DNA of 64,000 nt from Coturnix japonica (taxonomy: Eukaryota; Chordata; Aves; Galliformes; Phasianidae): positions 73,633,958 to 73,697,957 of the forward strand of contig NC_029518.1 in NCBI RefSeq assembly GCF_001577835.2. The letters are read 5' to 3'. The translations under genes were made by a program, and so were the position numbers. The stretch's first letter is position 1. The number at the start of each line of letters is the position of its first letter. The notes beneath the pieces are model-generated. The model saw only the letters and a list, made by a program, of their open reading frames with translations, was not told the origin of the DNA and searched no databases. Shown here in pieces: positions 1 through 14,400 of this stretch.

Positions 1-177
1 TGGTAGAAATTACAATAGATCAAAGAAAAAATGAATACTGTTAACTTAACCTGCTGAATAAGGGTAACTAAAATCACAGGGTTTAAACAAAATCTAGAGC
101 TTGTGTGCTCCTTAGGGCTGGTGCGGGTAAGTGAGAGTAAAATCTTCATGTGTTGCATTTCTGTTTTTAGAAATGCA

Positions 178-858
178 GAATTACAGAAACATTTGAGTTG
201 GAAGGGACCATTAAAGCTCATCTAGTCCAACTCCCCACAGATGACAGGCATATCTACAGCTACATCAGGTTGCTCAGAGCCCTGTCCAGCCTGGCCTTGA
301 ATGTCCCTGGGGACAGGGCATCCACCATGTCTCTGGGCAATCTGTTCCAGTACTTCACTGCCCTTACTGTAAAAAGTCTTTCTTATATCCAATTTAAATC
401 TCCCCTTTTTTAGTTTGAAGCCATTTCCCCTTGTCCTATCACAACAGACCCTGCTGAAGTATCTGTCCCCTTCTTTCTTATAGCCCCCTTCAGATATTGA
501 AAGGCTGCTCTCAGGTCTTCCCAGAGCCTTCTCTTCTCCAGGCTGAACAGCCTCAGCTCTCCCAGCCTGTCCTCATAGCAGAGGTGTTCTGTCCCTTGGA
601 TCATTTTTGTGGCCCTCCTGTGGATGTGCTCCAACAGGTCCATGTCTCTCCTGTACTGAGGACTCCATATCTGGATGCAGTACTCCAGGTGAGGTCTCAC
701 CAGTGCAGAGTAGAGGAGCAGGATCACCCCCCTCAATCTGCTGGCCACGCTTCTTTTGATGCAGCTCAGAATACTGTTGGCTTTCTAGGCTGCAAGGGCA
801 CACTGGTGACTTATGTCCATGTTGCCATCAATCCAGCTGTATCCCCAATTCCTTTTCT
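178..858 (-). mobile_element. CR1 LINE fragment, ORF2 C-terminus and 3' end
   Basis: Read on the minus strand it encodes the CR1 ORF2 C-terminal region ([13 protein letters not shown], then [10 protein letters not shown], then [11 protein letters not shown]), and ends near 178 with a decayed tail. It is 5'-truncated, as nearly all avian CR1 copies are. It lies in a FILIP1 intron. Confidence 0.85.
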
Positions 859-2253
859 TCGACATACTAGAGCAGTAGCATAGGAGTAGTTCAGAAAAGA
901 ATACCATCAGAGACAGATAGATTTTGACGATAGTTCCAGGATCACAAATCCCTGATCATATCTTGTTTCTTCACCACCAGGGCTATGAAGTTAGCTCAGC
1001 CCCCAGAGGAGATCTGTGAGACTTTAAGCCAAGAATTTAAACTCTTGGCTTAAAACCTAATCTAATCTAATATATATAAATTACATAAATATAATAAACT
1101 ATATAAATATAACAAACTATATAAATATATAATAAATAAACCTATAATAGATCTGGGAATGTTTGAGGCCACTGTGAGTGCCAAAATAAACAACCACTGC
1201 TCATGGTCATAGTTTTGTAGCAGTCCATAGCATAAAAAAAGAGAATGCAGCAACATGCCACACAATGCACTGCAGCATCTGTCCAATTCTTCATAGTTCT
1301 GTTCAGAACATACAGAATTTTTCTGTACCACTGGGTACTTCTATACTATTCACTTTCATCATGGTATCTTCTGGGATCTGAAGGGGTGATAGTAAGTAAG
1401 GGAAGCAAACATTAGCGTTTGAGACCATGCATGAAATGCTGGCTAGGGGACCTCAGTGTACACCGATCTCTGTCACGTGTAGGTCTACAGAGGTTACATG
1501 AGAGCTAAAAAAGGATGGTATCAAAAATTCCTAAATGCACAAAAGATATCCTGGCAAAAAATGTAATGACTTTTTTTGACTGTCATATTCAGTTTCTGAA
1601 GAGCCGCTTCAGTGCAGTCCTCCTGCTCTTATTTCCCCCAGTTTGCAGAAGCACCCTGTGAAACAGCAGCTGCCTGGTGAAGCTGGGGCAGAGGGGGATG
1701 AGAATCATACAGGAGGTGGACAGGGCCTGTTCACACTTTTTATCTGAGTAGCCATACAGGTATATCTGTGTTCAAGATGCACAGTTCAAATTTCTGCTTT
1801 GAGCATATACCTTGCTACTCACTTGGGTGTCTGTCCCCATAGATGCACTTGAACTCAGGGTTCAAATCCCTCCTAGAGATTTGCTGCTGCTGTTCCCATG
1901 TGAAATTAGGAAATGTTGAGCAGCACCTCATCATAGGAGGCATTCTGCACTGCAACAGTATTGTTTGTTACCCTATAACTACACAAAGCCCTGTTCTTTG
2001 TGTACCCAAGAGCTATGCAAATGTTTATTGCAAATACCCTGTCAAAAAAAATATCATTATTTTTATGGGACAATTACTCCTATTTTTAGGCACTGCTTTA
2101 TGTAAAGCACAAGAGATAAAATTATGGGACTCACATTTAGCAAACATGACATATGGGACTCACATTTAGCAAACATGACATTGTTTGTTAATAAATCAGA
2201 TGAAGTAAGCAGGAGACCTCTGAAACAGCCTATTCTCCTTTTCTGCAATCCAG
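859..2253 (+). other. FILIP1: FILIP1 intron sequence
   Basis: No gene is visible. It includes an AT-rich ATATAAATA-type repeat tract at about 1065-1140 and the 29-bp tandem duplication at 2123-2180. Confidence 0.7.
2123..2180. repeat. 29-bp perfect tandem duplication
   Basis: Positions 2123-2151 and 2152-2180 are identical (unit begins TATGGGACTCACATTTAGC). It lies 74 bp upstream of the FILIP1 exon at 2254, in the region where branch points and splicing enhancers would be. Confidence 0.97.
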
Positions 2254-2432
2254 CTGGACAGGCTTGAAGAAAAGCAGAAGGAGACATATCGACGCATGCT
2301 GGAACAGCTCCTTTTGGCAGAAAAATGCCATCGCCGCACAGTTTATGAGCTTGAAAATGAGAAGCATAAACATACAGATTACATGAACAAGAGCGATGAC
2401 TTTACCAACCTCTTGGAGCAGGAGCGAGAGAG
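2254..2432 (+). CDS. FILIP1: FILIP1 internal coding exon (coiled coil)
   Basis: The acceptor is a pyrimidine tract ending in CAG at 2251-2253. The exon opens in phase 0 with [10 protein letters not shown] and contains the highly conserved blocks [19 protein letters not shown] and [19 protein letters not shown]. The donor is AG|GTGAGT at 2433. The 179 nt leave two bases (AG) that the next exon completes to an Arg codon. This segment belongs to the N-terminal cortactin-binding-protein-2-like coiled-coil region of the family. A 29-bp tandem duplication lies about 75 bp upstream in the intron. Confidence 0.95.
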
Positions 2433-5400
2433 GTGAGTATTCAAGACAGTGCAAAGTATACCCTCAATATCATAACACTTTTAAGTTCAGCACTGACATG
2501 GGCTGGTCTTTTCTGTGTTTAAATGGCGCTAAATTCATGTAACCCATTTGTAAATGTCACTTCGTTCACGCTAATGATGCATTATTTTGGAAGTCTAGAG
2601 CTGGAAGTATACCACTGAACATTCTTGCAGTGTGCGCTTGAATTTGTAAGTTAATTTGTGTTGTATTATTCATTCCCATTTTGAGTTCATCTCCTGGTAG
2701 CTTTTGAGAGATCGGATGTTGTTTGTGTTGGATAAGGTTTGGGCTGGCTTGTTCAGCTGGGCGGCACAGTTTGTGAATGACAGGGCACAGTGTCACAGCA
2801 GGAGGACTGGGTAAGGAAAACCACATATTCGGATATTGGCACACTTATGGTAGGGAAATTTGCCATGCCTTTCACATTGAGGCTTATAGAGTCACAAACA
2901 ATTTGCATTATTTTTCATGTTTTTGAAGGAACGTGCCTCAGGCAAGTTCTACATTCCCTGGAAGTAAATATGTTTGTATTTTATAAAACATGCCCAGCCT
3001 GTGATGGACTGCCTGTAGTTGTATATCTAGCATGTGTGTATGCTCCAGTTTTTTTCCTTCAAACGTTTGTCATTGTAGGAATAATTTGTTCTCTAAGTCA
3101 CAGAAAAGAAAGGGCACCTAACTAAGGTGAAGAATGAGTACTCAGTAACAGCCTGAGTTTTTCAATATGAAATTTCATGCACATACCAAACTGCTTAAAA
3201 TCAAACCACAAAGTTTGGAAGAAAAAGAAAAAGCCAAAAAGCTCTGAGAAGAATACTTAGAGCAAGTTGAAAGAAGAAATGCTTTTGAGGAAACCACAGT
3301 CTGGTGGCAGGCTATTGCAATAAGCCAGGAGCTGAACTGTTTAGTGAATTTCCTGAGCTCTGTTCAATGCCAGCTATGTGTAGGTGGCACATGAGCTAAA
3401 GTGACCATATTTCCTGGTTTAGTGGCTGTTCTTTTTCTGATTCTTTGTTTTCCTGTGTTGATTGGCAAACTTTAAAGGACAAAAATGTGTCTGTATCTTA
3501 ACAATTTTATTCCCATAGGATAAAATTTAAAATCTGCTGTATTTCCAAATAAGGAGATATTCAAATCTAATTCTCTTTTGTGACATTTTTTTTTCACTGT
3601 GGTGAATATCTTTGTATGTGTGGAGATACAGGCAACTAAATTGATACAAAAGTAAAAGCTGTGTTTCTCTTTACATTTAAAATTCACTTTAATTTATCAG
3701 TTGTTGCCTTGTTATTATTCCAGCTCCTGAAGACCATTAAGCAGCCTAAGTTTATAGACTGTTTGCTTTGAACCAATATCCTCTAATGAACTCATTTAGA
3801 ACTTTTCTGTCTCACATTACTACTGCAAAGATATCAAGTCCTATCCCCAGGAGCATTTTTTCATACTCTTACTGCTCTTTTGTGTCTTTTAAACTCCAGT
3901 TTTCCCACACTCCACTTTTCTTTATGGAAAAACAGGAATGAAAAGGAGAATTTGAGTTAGAACTTGTATTGAAAGCAGATCTTAAAGAGCATCCAAGTCC
4001 CCCAGCTTTAGTTGCCATTCCCTCTGTACTGCAGGTGAAGAGTTGCAGTGCTTTTTATGCTGATTGACAATAGAAATCTGATTTTTGCTACTTAATCCAT
4101 GTTGTTCAATGCACTAATTGGGAAAAATCACAAGTTTAGTAGTGACCAAGGAGAAAGAACATGGCATGTGAAAAAATGTGGAAAACCAAGCGTGCACATT
4201 CCTCTCTCCTTAGGGTCCTCCTCCCATGTCTTCCTCCCTCTGTCCCATGTCCAGACCAGGACAGAAAAGCCAGGAAAGGCTGGAAGTTACTCACTAATGT
4301 ATAGTTTTGAACCACCTCTTCTCCTTACCTTTGCTTGCTAAGTGCACATAGAGTTCAGGATTCCTCTGCATCTTTGTAGGTATTGAAAAATGAAATAGTA
4401 TGGCTCTAAGGCTGTACTCTAGGAGAGTCAGGTGCCTATCTCTGAGTAATTTGTCTTGTAGTCTTCTTTTAAATCTAGTTTGTAGACAGCTTGTTTTGCT
4501 CCTACTAAAAGCACTGGAAAGCTCCTCTTGATTTTAGTGGCACAGAAAGAGGCCTGAGGTCAGGATGGCCTCAGCAGTACTATGGGACAGCAGAAAGTCT
4601 GCAAGCTTTCTGACACTAGCAAGGAGGGAGTTTCCTTTGGAGGCATGGGACATTGATTGTCACAGCCATGGTGAGATGTGGCAGCAACGCCTTGCTGGAG
4701 CTTACTGAGGGTACTGTGTGCAACAGCTCATTGTACATGAGGGGACCTTATAAGTGGAAGGGGCACCAAATTTTTTACAGTCCAGTGGTGATAGAACAAG
4801 GGAGAATGGTTTAAAACTGAAAGAGGAGAAATTTAGGTTAGGTGTTAGGAAGAAATGTTTTACTCATAGAGTGATGAGGCCCTGGCACAACTGCCCAGAG
4901 AAGCTGTGGTGCTCCCTCCCTAGAGGCACTCAAGGCCAGGTTGGATTGGACCCTGGGCAGCCTGAGCTGGTGGGGGTCAGCCCTACCCAAGGGAGAGTGT
5001 TGGAACTGGGTGGTCTTTAAGACGCCTTCCAACTCAAGCCATTCTGTGATTCTATGATTTGATAATTTCCTGCATTGTCCTTGAAACTGCTGAGACTTCT
5101 GCATCACACAATCTGTCAGTAAATGCACACCCACTAACTAACATTAGCATTATTTGTATGAATCCATTGATATTATGTATGGTCTCTTCTTGTTCACATA
5201 AGCAGCGATGATTTTAAGTTGGTTCTTGCTTCTCCTGCTGTGGTGTCAAGTATTTCTTTACGACCAAAGTGTCTGCACTCCCAGTGCACTGAGGCATTTC
5301 ACATTTTCCTCAAAGACAGAGCTGAGAAGACTCGTTCTGTGCTCCCTAAGCAGTGCCCTGCTGAATCTGGTTTAAGTCAAACCCTCTTTTTGAAGTACGT

Positions 5401-8400
5401 AGCCATAATTAGATCTGCTTAGAGGAGACAGCAGGACTGTGACCCCAGATCTTTCCTCTACAAAGTTTCCTTTCAGCCTTTGCGTAAAATCATCTCCTCT
5501 CTGCCTCCCCCATCGCAGCACCCCCAGCAAGGAATGCACTGGCGAGTCCCTCTGCGGTCTGTGATAATACATTCCTCTCAGCTTCAGTCATCCTGGCACC
5601 AGGATGCTCTTGGCTGCTCCACTGGTGATGTAATTCTGGGCCCGCATCACCTGCAAAGGAAAGCGATCCGCAAGCAATAAAGCACACAGCCATCTTTAAA
5701 CAAAAAATGGGACTGTTGATGTTAGCAAGTTTTAGAAAATCCTCTTTTTGTTTACCCTTTTTACATTTCTGCTTTTATTGCCCAAGCTTCCCTTCTCCCT
5801 TTTCCCACGAGACGGCAGCACCAAGCCTTTCTCCATGGAGCACTTGGGCATTTTTGCTTCCCTTTATTTACTTAACCCAGGCAAGTAGAGAGGCTGGGCT
5901 GTGGGACCACTTGGAGATTCTGTGTGTATTACCTTTCCAGTTCGCATTTTCTCTTGATTTTTATTGAGAATGTAAAATAATAAAGCTGGCAGAAAAACAA
6001 CAGAACAGAACATCCATCAGTCAATTACTTGTTTAAAGAAAAATCAAGTCAAAGGTATGAAGTCATCAAGGCTAATAAATCTCTATGGTTTATCAGTTTA
6101 AGGCCAAATTCTGTGATAAGAGATACAAAGATATTAGGGCGAGGTGCATGGTGCAAATAGACAGCACAGACAGTAGCCTGCAGCTGTGTCATTTGTTCCT
6201 TTATAGCCTGGAAATTAAGTTTATTTACAAATATATATATATATTAATTTATGTATGTATTTTATGTGCTACTTTTTTTTCTTCCAACAGTTCTTAGCAA
6301 TGTTCATACTCTGACTAGATTTTCTCATCTGTTGGTTATTTCTCTGTCCTGGTTTCCAAATTGTGACCCAAAAAAAGGGAAAGCCAGACCAATGGGACTG
6401 TGGGAATTCACCACTGCCTACAGTAGTTACTCATCTTACCGCACAGTGCTGGCTGTGGTAAAGCACTGAGTCACTCTCTGTCTACTTTTCAGTAATTGCA
6501 TTTCTAAACTTCTAATCTTATAATATAGGGACAGCAGTTTAATAACAAATATAAACACTTCTTATTCTTTTCCTTGCAATATACTCTTAGGATCACAGAT
6601 TACAGATTCTGTGGTAGTCTACCAGAAGTGAATTAAAAAAGCCTGGCAGTGACAAATACAGTTTCTGCACAGTTAAGTAAATTTGAAGGTCATCCATTTT
6701 ACAGGTCCTATTTTACAGCTCTAGATGACTGCAAGGCAGCAGCTGTTGTTCCTTGAGACTTACTCAAAGTTTATGTTTCGACCAGTGAATTTTGTCCCAG
6801 GCTCCAACAAAATGGCTCCGAAGGTAATTTAAAAGTGAGAGAACAAACAGCCACATTCAACTGTGAAGAAACAATGGGAAAGTATTTTGAGTCTTACACA
6901 ATGCGAGGCTTGCCATGAGCTGGGACTAGTCCAAATCCATCTCTTCACACTTGGATAGTCCTCAAAACTGTCCAGACTTTCAGTCACTTCTGGAAATATA
7001 TAAAAAAAACATCATGTGTTGTTTCACTATTCTTCCAAAATTATTTCTAAGTAGGCATCAGCTTCACAGCCCTTGAGAGAGAATTATTATACAAAACTAT
7101 ATGTAGGTCATTATTCCTAGCAAGTTTGTTTGCTAAAATCATTGATTGAAATGCTCTCAGGGTCAGACATGTGTGTGTGGGGGGGGGGGTTGGAAATTAC
7201 TTCAATCAAAATCTGCTTATGGACCCAAAAGCTGTCCAGGGTGCAATAGGTAACAATTTTAACATTTAAAGGGCCTTTGGCATTTTTCAGAGTTGTACTA
7301 CTGAAATAAATATCAGCTCAAAGATCCATTGAGGCCATCTTTTTAGGTTGTTGTTTTTTTAGGCAAAGAAAACAAAATCTGAATCGGGGTCATGTTGGGA
7401 AAATTGCTTCCTCATTCAGAAATATTAGAAACAGATTTCAGTGGACATGCTAGGTTTCACTGAAATTTAAAACTTTTTATACAGATACCACTTATTTGCA
7501 AGGATGAATATATGCTAGAAAGGTATTTGGGCTTGAACATGTTGAACATTTGCTTTGTGTTTAAGTGGAAGTTTCCCTGAGCAGAGATATGCAGAATGAC
7601 TAGCAAAGAATATGACATACTGTGTAAATTAATGTCCTACAGACATTCAAGACTTGCTCACAGTTAAATAACTTTCATTAACTCACATGAAGAATCTTAA
7701 GTTTTCACTTGATTTTGCAGGCTGTTCCGACTCAGTTGGCCTATATAGGAGCTTTCCTATCCCTAAACAGATGTAATGCTTTTTATATCTTTCTTTGTCA
7801 TTCAAAGGCAGGGTCTCAAGTACCTTTTCCTTGCAGTTATGAGAATTTTGCTGAAATAGTAGAACATAGTCAAGAGCAGTGGTGAAGAGGAAGAATAAAG
7901 AAGAGAACTAGGAGAGAAATGGATTTAACTGAATCTCCGTGAATTTGGTATGATTGACAGGGTTACTTACAGAGATATTCATGGAAACAAAAACTGACTC
8001 AAGGTCTCACCTGAGCAGTTCCTAAGATCAAAAAGAGGTTTAATTAAAACTGAACTCTTAATGATAGCGCTGCTGTTGGGTACCTGAACAAGTGATTTCT
8101 CCTCTTCATGTCATATTTGTCTTCCTTTCACACAGAAGTGTGGACTCTGAACGGTGGAGATAATAATCAATAAAGGCTACCTCCATGGCTTTGAGTTAAT
8201 CCCAATTACTTGGAAGGAAGGTGGGGCTGCTAGGGTGAGCTGAAGCCACAGGCAGGACCCTGTGGTCTCATCTCCCCAGACATAATTACACAGTATTGGG
8301 AATGAACAAGCCCAGTCTGAAGTAGCATAGCTCCTGTTATGTTCTCATATCTATGTAAGCCACCCATAAGAGATTTTTAGCAGAAGTCCTTTCTACTTGT

Positions 8401-11400
8401 GAGTTTAAGTGCCAAGTGCCATGAGGCAATAACATTATTTAAGACCTCTGGAAAACACTGTCAAGTAATAGCTGGGAGATTATAGGCACGGCAACAGCAG
8501 TGAAGGTTAGCAGTAATTAGTTTTATACTCGCATCTTTTCAATTTCATCTCCTTTTAAAGCTTATACGTTGAAAAACCTTAATGCAGAATTGAAAAATAA
8601 ATAAATAAATAAATAAAATAAACAAGGGGATGCAAAAATCCAAACTAAAACTTCTTGTGAAACTTCCAAAGCAAATGCAAGGAAAAAGGAATGTGGAACA
8701 CAAAATGTATAATTCTGCTCATATTCATAAAGCACCTATGATGATAATACTGTGTTGCCATGGTTTGTATTCAGACTATTAAAAATATATATATTCTACA
8801 AAGGTCCTTTTAGAATAATGTTACAAACAGTGCCAAAGGAAATCTGGTGGCTATTCAAAGAGCGTGTCAAATGATGCTGTGATTGTGCAGTTCACTTGAA
8901 CTGGGGGATCCAAATCCTGATGGAATCTGAACTCACCCATTGCAGGCTGCCATCCCAGTCACACACTCCTAGGGAGATGTGTTCCCACTCTTCCCAGATA
9001 ATAATGTTCTCCTTTTACAAATCACTTACATACTTTTGAGTTCTTCCCACACAAGGAGAGTGTCCTTGCGGGTCAGTGCCTGGGCATTCATATTCCCCAC
9101 ACACAGGAAGACACAGAGCTAGGAATCTGCATTTCCTGGAAAGGGAAGATTTCTCACTTGGTTTGGTGAGTGGTGGCAATTTTCTCTTAGTCTGCTGCTT
9201 TTCTTAAAATGACAAAGCCAGAAGGAAAAGTCTCATTCAAGATGAGCAAACGTTTCACTGACATCCACATGAAACATTTTTTTCACTTGAATTAGAGAGA
9301 AAAATAAAGATTTTCTCCCCTTCTTTTTCTTTGATAATTACTTGTTGAATTTTTGGTTTAGCTATGGGATTGAAAAATCAGTTATTCACACAGTTCTATT
9401 ATCCAGTTGCTTATGCCAGGGAATGATTGATAGTAACATAGCTACGTATGTAATGCCTTAATGAGGAAAGGGAAAGAAATTAGCAGAAAATGAAGCTAAA
9501 TTATGGCAGAGTGACAGCAGTGCTTCTCTGATGATAGCAATTATGTCATAGGTGAAAAAGTATCTCTTGATGATAAGTGTATATATCACAGATGAAAGAT
9601 CCTTTACAGTTCCATTTAGAATGTTTATTTTCATAGGAATTAGAAATGGATAGAAGTATTCTTTTTTCATCATTTCAATATCAGGATTTTCCTGGATGAC
9701 TTAATTCATTTTAGAATGATGCATAGCTTTCAGCATTATTTCATTTTGCAAATGGTTGGATGGGATACAACCTTGGTTTCCAAAAATATATGGGGCAGAA
9801 CATTGTCTGTACTGGTGGAGGGGGGCACAAAGTGCTACTGCTTGCAGTTGTTGCAGAGCTCATGCTTTGTGCTAATCCTTAAATAGAGAAGCCCATGTCC
9901 TGTGTGCCTGGCTCATGTCCTCATCTGGCAGCCCAAGTCTTGATGGTACAACTTGCTGTTGCTGGCAGGCACTATTATGTTGTGCCCATCATTAGCACAC
10001 TGAACTCCCTCCATCCAGCTTCTTTGGCTCTTAGAAAATAACTAATCCATAAAAGCACCAACCTCTGTCTGGATTCCACAAGCACAATGGTGGGAGTGGC
10101 ACAATTCCTTTGAAGTCAGTAGAGCTCTTCTTGATCAGTGGGTTAAATGAGACTCTGAGTAAGAACTCTAGAAGTGTGGTGCATGTCTGCACATACCCAC
10201 AAAAACATGCATTTAGAAATATGTAATTTTATGTATATGTGAATATATTACACGCTATAATTTCTTCAGAGGAACTATGGCTTCTGAATAAGAGTTTGCT
10301 CTTAGGCAAAATAAATCATCAACATTATTTACTTCCTTTATTTTTTTATGTAACTCCTATCTCCATTTGTTTATGATAATAAGCATTCATGACAATCTTA
10401 TATTAAAACAATTTCTATAGACAAGTAATGTCTTTATACGTATTTTGGACTATTTTGAATTATTTTTCAGTCAGTGTTGACTACTGATTCTGACAAGAAG
10501 GCTGTAAGCTTTTCCAAACCGCTGCCTCTCCTGTTGTGTAAGGCATCATTTGTACTTGCACCACTGCAACATATTGAAAAATACCACCAATTTGTAAGCA
10601 AGGGTGCTCAGTGGAAGTCAAAAGTCAATAAACACACAGTTAGCATTCAGTGAGACCAGGACACATCAGTGGTACAGTTATTCAGAGGGTGATGCAGAGG
10701 TGATAGAAAAGAAGTTGTAAGGCAAGCAGAGGCAGGATGATGAAGGGCCTGGAGCATCTTCTGTACAAGGAAAGGCTGAGTAACCTGGGTCTGTTCAGCC
10801 TGGGGAAAAGAAGACTGGGGGGGATCTGATAAATATTTATAAATGCCTGAAGGGAGGTGGGAAGCAAATGGATGAGTCCAGGTTTTTCTCTGGGGTGTGT
10901 AGTGATAGGACAAGGAGTAATGGCCTAAAACTTGAACATAGGAAGTTCTGTACTAATATGTGGAAGAACTTCTTTATGGTAAGGGTGACAGAACACTGGA
11001 ACAGGTTGCCCGGAGAGGTTGTGGAGTCTCCTTCTATGGAGATATTCAAGACCCATCTGGATGCCTGCCTGTGTAACCTACTGTAGGGTACCTGCTTTAG
11101 AAGAGGGATTGGACTGGATGATCTCTTGAGGTCTCTTCTGACCCCTGCAATTCTGTGATTCTGTGAGAAGCATCAGCTTCTAATCCAGGCTTATTGGGTG
11201 AGATTCGCCTCCTACCTTGCAGTTCCACCTTCCCTTCCCTGCCAGGTTCAACTGCCCTGAGGTGTGAAGAAGGGCCTGGGAAGGGCATATGGGCTGTGCA
11301 GAAGTTGAGGGAAAACATCTTGCCCCTTTTTATCACTGGACTAATGTGCTACCATGAACATAAATTTCTAACATCACTGTGAGCACACAGCCAATGGGTC

Positions 11401-14400
11401 TAGAGTCATGGGAGGTGCATCCAGTAACACTTTAAAGCAGCAAGGAAAGCAGTGTAGAAAAGAATAAAACCAGGTGCCTTCCTGGGCACCTAGCAGGTGC
11501 TGGTTATAGAGGCAGCTCCTTGCAACTCTTCCTTCCAGTGGAAGCACCTATGGCTCCCATCCCTAATTAAACACTGTGATCAGCCTGTCTCCTTGGTTCT
11601 GTTTTCAGGCCTTCTTGGTACATGTTTTCAGGCCTCTAAAGGAGATGTAGAACTCAGATAAGATGACAGAACTTCCAATGATGTGAAACAGCAAATCTGG
11701 GTGACCAAAATATAGATTTGTCCCTAAATCAGATTTGTATGTAGAATTTTTCATCTTTCCTTCTCTGCTATAATTGCCTCTCAGTAGACAGAATGCAAGC
11801 AGCAATCAGAACAAACGCATAAGCTGTATGATTTAGCTATGTGACACTAGAGAAGTTTTGTATAGATTAAGGAATTTAATCCCCTGCCTCCCCATTTATG
11901 ATGCAACTTCAGAATATGGGTAAAAAATATGAATAAAACTGTGGCTGTGAGACGGATATGGGGGGCAGGTGTGTGCTCCTTTGTGTTCAGGGCAAAAGCT
12001 GAGGGTCCTGACATGAATGGTAACAGAAATACCTTCATAGTTCTTTAGACTGATGGTTGGGACATGACATATTAAGATGTGGTGACAGCTGGGATTACTC
12101 AGTGCTGATGTTAAAATCTATCAGTCTCAGTTTAAGTCATAAGAGCAGCAGCCAACTACTCTTGCACAGCATCTGAAATTTCTACTGAGGACTCATTATT
12201 TGATAATTCAGTGATTATGGAACTCACAGGAGACCATATTTAAAAGTCAGAAAGGAATCTCTATGAGATGATTTATTTTTCTCTGTTATTATAGGTGCAT
12301 GTTGCTTTATCCTTATGTCAAACTGTGATTAAGGCGGCAAAATATAATACAAATTATTGCTAGCAAAGCTTGAATTTCTAAGAAAATGTGAGACCCTGCA
12401 CTGAGGGAGAGATTCTTTCTACTGATTCCACTTAAGCAAACTCTTGTTCTCAGGCCGCCTGGCTGCTGTACAGAACAGCCTGTGACAAAGCCTGCAAGCA
12501 CAGTGCATGCAATTACATGGATGATGATGCTTCCTAAATATAGATTTTTAAGCCTATCCACTCATTTACTTGTAAAAGATCCTCCCATTCCTGAACCCCT
12601 GTCAAAGTGACTCCAGATACCACTACCAGGTGCTGGGGAAGGTAGAGTGGGGTAGATTGTTAGGTGGAGAGCAGAGGGAAGAAAGATGGTGAAGAGGTAA
12701 AGATGGAGAAGACACAAAACTGCAAGGAAAGGATATCTAAAGATGTAGCAAAAATAAAGCAGAAGTCATCACATCAATCATTATTTGGCACAGTATAACA
12801 TAAGCATCAGATCTTCCCAGGACTGGTTTGCACTAAATGATCATACAGTAGTTAAAGTAGTTAATTAACTATTTATTTAGTAAAATATCTGAGTGGCATA
12901 AGCAATACTGAAGATACTGATCTTTCCCAGATACCAACATGATACACACAAATATAATGACAGTAGAAAAATAGAAGGCAAAAAAAAAAAAAAAGTGGAA
13001 AAGAAAAACAAAGCCAGAATTGCTTTTGTTAACCTTTTGGATCACACTTCCATAAAAGGCAGCAAATCCTGGTGTAGGGCAATGCTCGTGCTGCAAAGAG
13101 AAAAAGAATTTTAAATCTAAGCAGCATTACATATTTAGGAAGATCTGGGGAGTAATAAAAAAGCCCGTGTGTGAATGTGTGTGCGTGTGTGTGCGTGCAT
13201 GGCTTTTTTAACAGCTGCATGGAACAACCTGTTTTAAATAAGAACAAAGGTGAACAAAGCCAGTTGTCGGTGTAGCTCACCAAATTAAGTTTTTAGTGTG
13301 CATGACGTAAGCCGTATAAAATATATTGCTTGAGATATAACAGCACAGAGTCCAACTTGAAATCCTTTTTCTCAGGCTTTTCCTACAAAGTCATGTTTCA
13401 AGAATTTATTACCTCTATCTTCATTATTTATTTGCATTCGGAAGGCCCAAGGTATCATCTTTAACAGCAAATTAATATCAGCCTCCGCCCTCCCTCAGTA
13501 TCTGAAGTTTTCACGTTCTCTCAAAATGGCACTGAACTTGTATCTCTTAAGCTCAGAGCAGGCAACTGGATAAACAGAAAGTGAAGGACAGGTTTGATTT
13601 AACCAGACGAGTTTGACTTACCAAAATGAAAAAGAAAAAAAAGGAAAAGTAATGATGGAAAGCTTTTAGTGTGGGGTTTTATGAACAAAATATTCAGTCT
13701 GGAAAGAGGCACAGGGTACTTCTCTATGTATGTAAGCACAAACTAAGTGTTTTGCTTTGAACAAACAGAAATATTTGGGCTTTTTGCAACATGTTAGAAA
13801 ACTTGGAGAGAGTTGCAAGGGCTGCATTCCTCATAAATGTTACATATGTTGCTACACTGAAGATAAAGAGCCAACAGAGAGTAGAGGAGTCCCTGGAAAG
13901 ATTACAAAGTGCTGCTTACAGAATATTTTATATTAAGTCTATCACTGGTTACAAGGCTCTACAATTGACAAGAAAAATCCACTGCTGTGCCCAGTTCAGT
14001 GCATTGTAAAGAGAGCAACATGTCAAAGAAATGTGTAGTCTTTTAGCACACCATTAGACAGTTAAACCAATTCCATCTTTTGCTTCCCAGTTACTCTCCT
14101 CTGTGGCAGACTGTGCCAGATGCACAGGGCAATTTCTGACTTTCAGAGGTGAGCAGGAATTTGGAATTCCTATCTATTCACTCTCCTGCTTTTCTTTTTT
14201 GTGATTTTCTTATCTGGTCTCACAGTGTTGTGAGTACTGCTTTATTCAGGATAGCGGTTCTTGGACAATGTCTTCCCAGTGAAAGAAAATCTGTGGATGT
14301 TGAAGCTGTAGCTGACCTTCTCTGTGACATCCTACAAGATGTCTTCTGTACCTCAGGTGCTGCTGTTGTCTTGGGTACCTGGAGGGGTTGGCCTGGTGGT

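Noticed and set aside
13791-14009. Frame reminiscent of a reverse-transcriptase C-terminus ([26 protein letters not shown])
   Set aside because: The similarity to the CR1 'LERLQRRA' block is superficial; no CR1 tail or flanking CR1 sequence follows.
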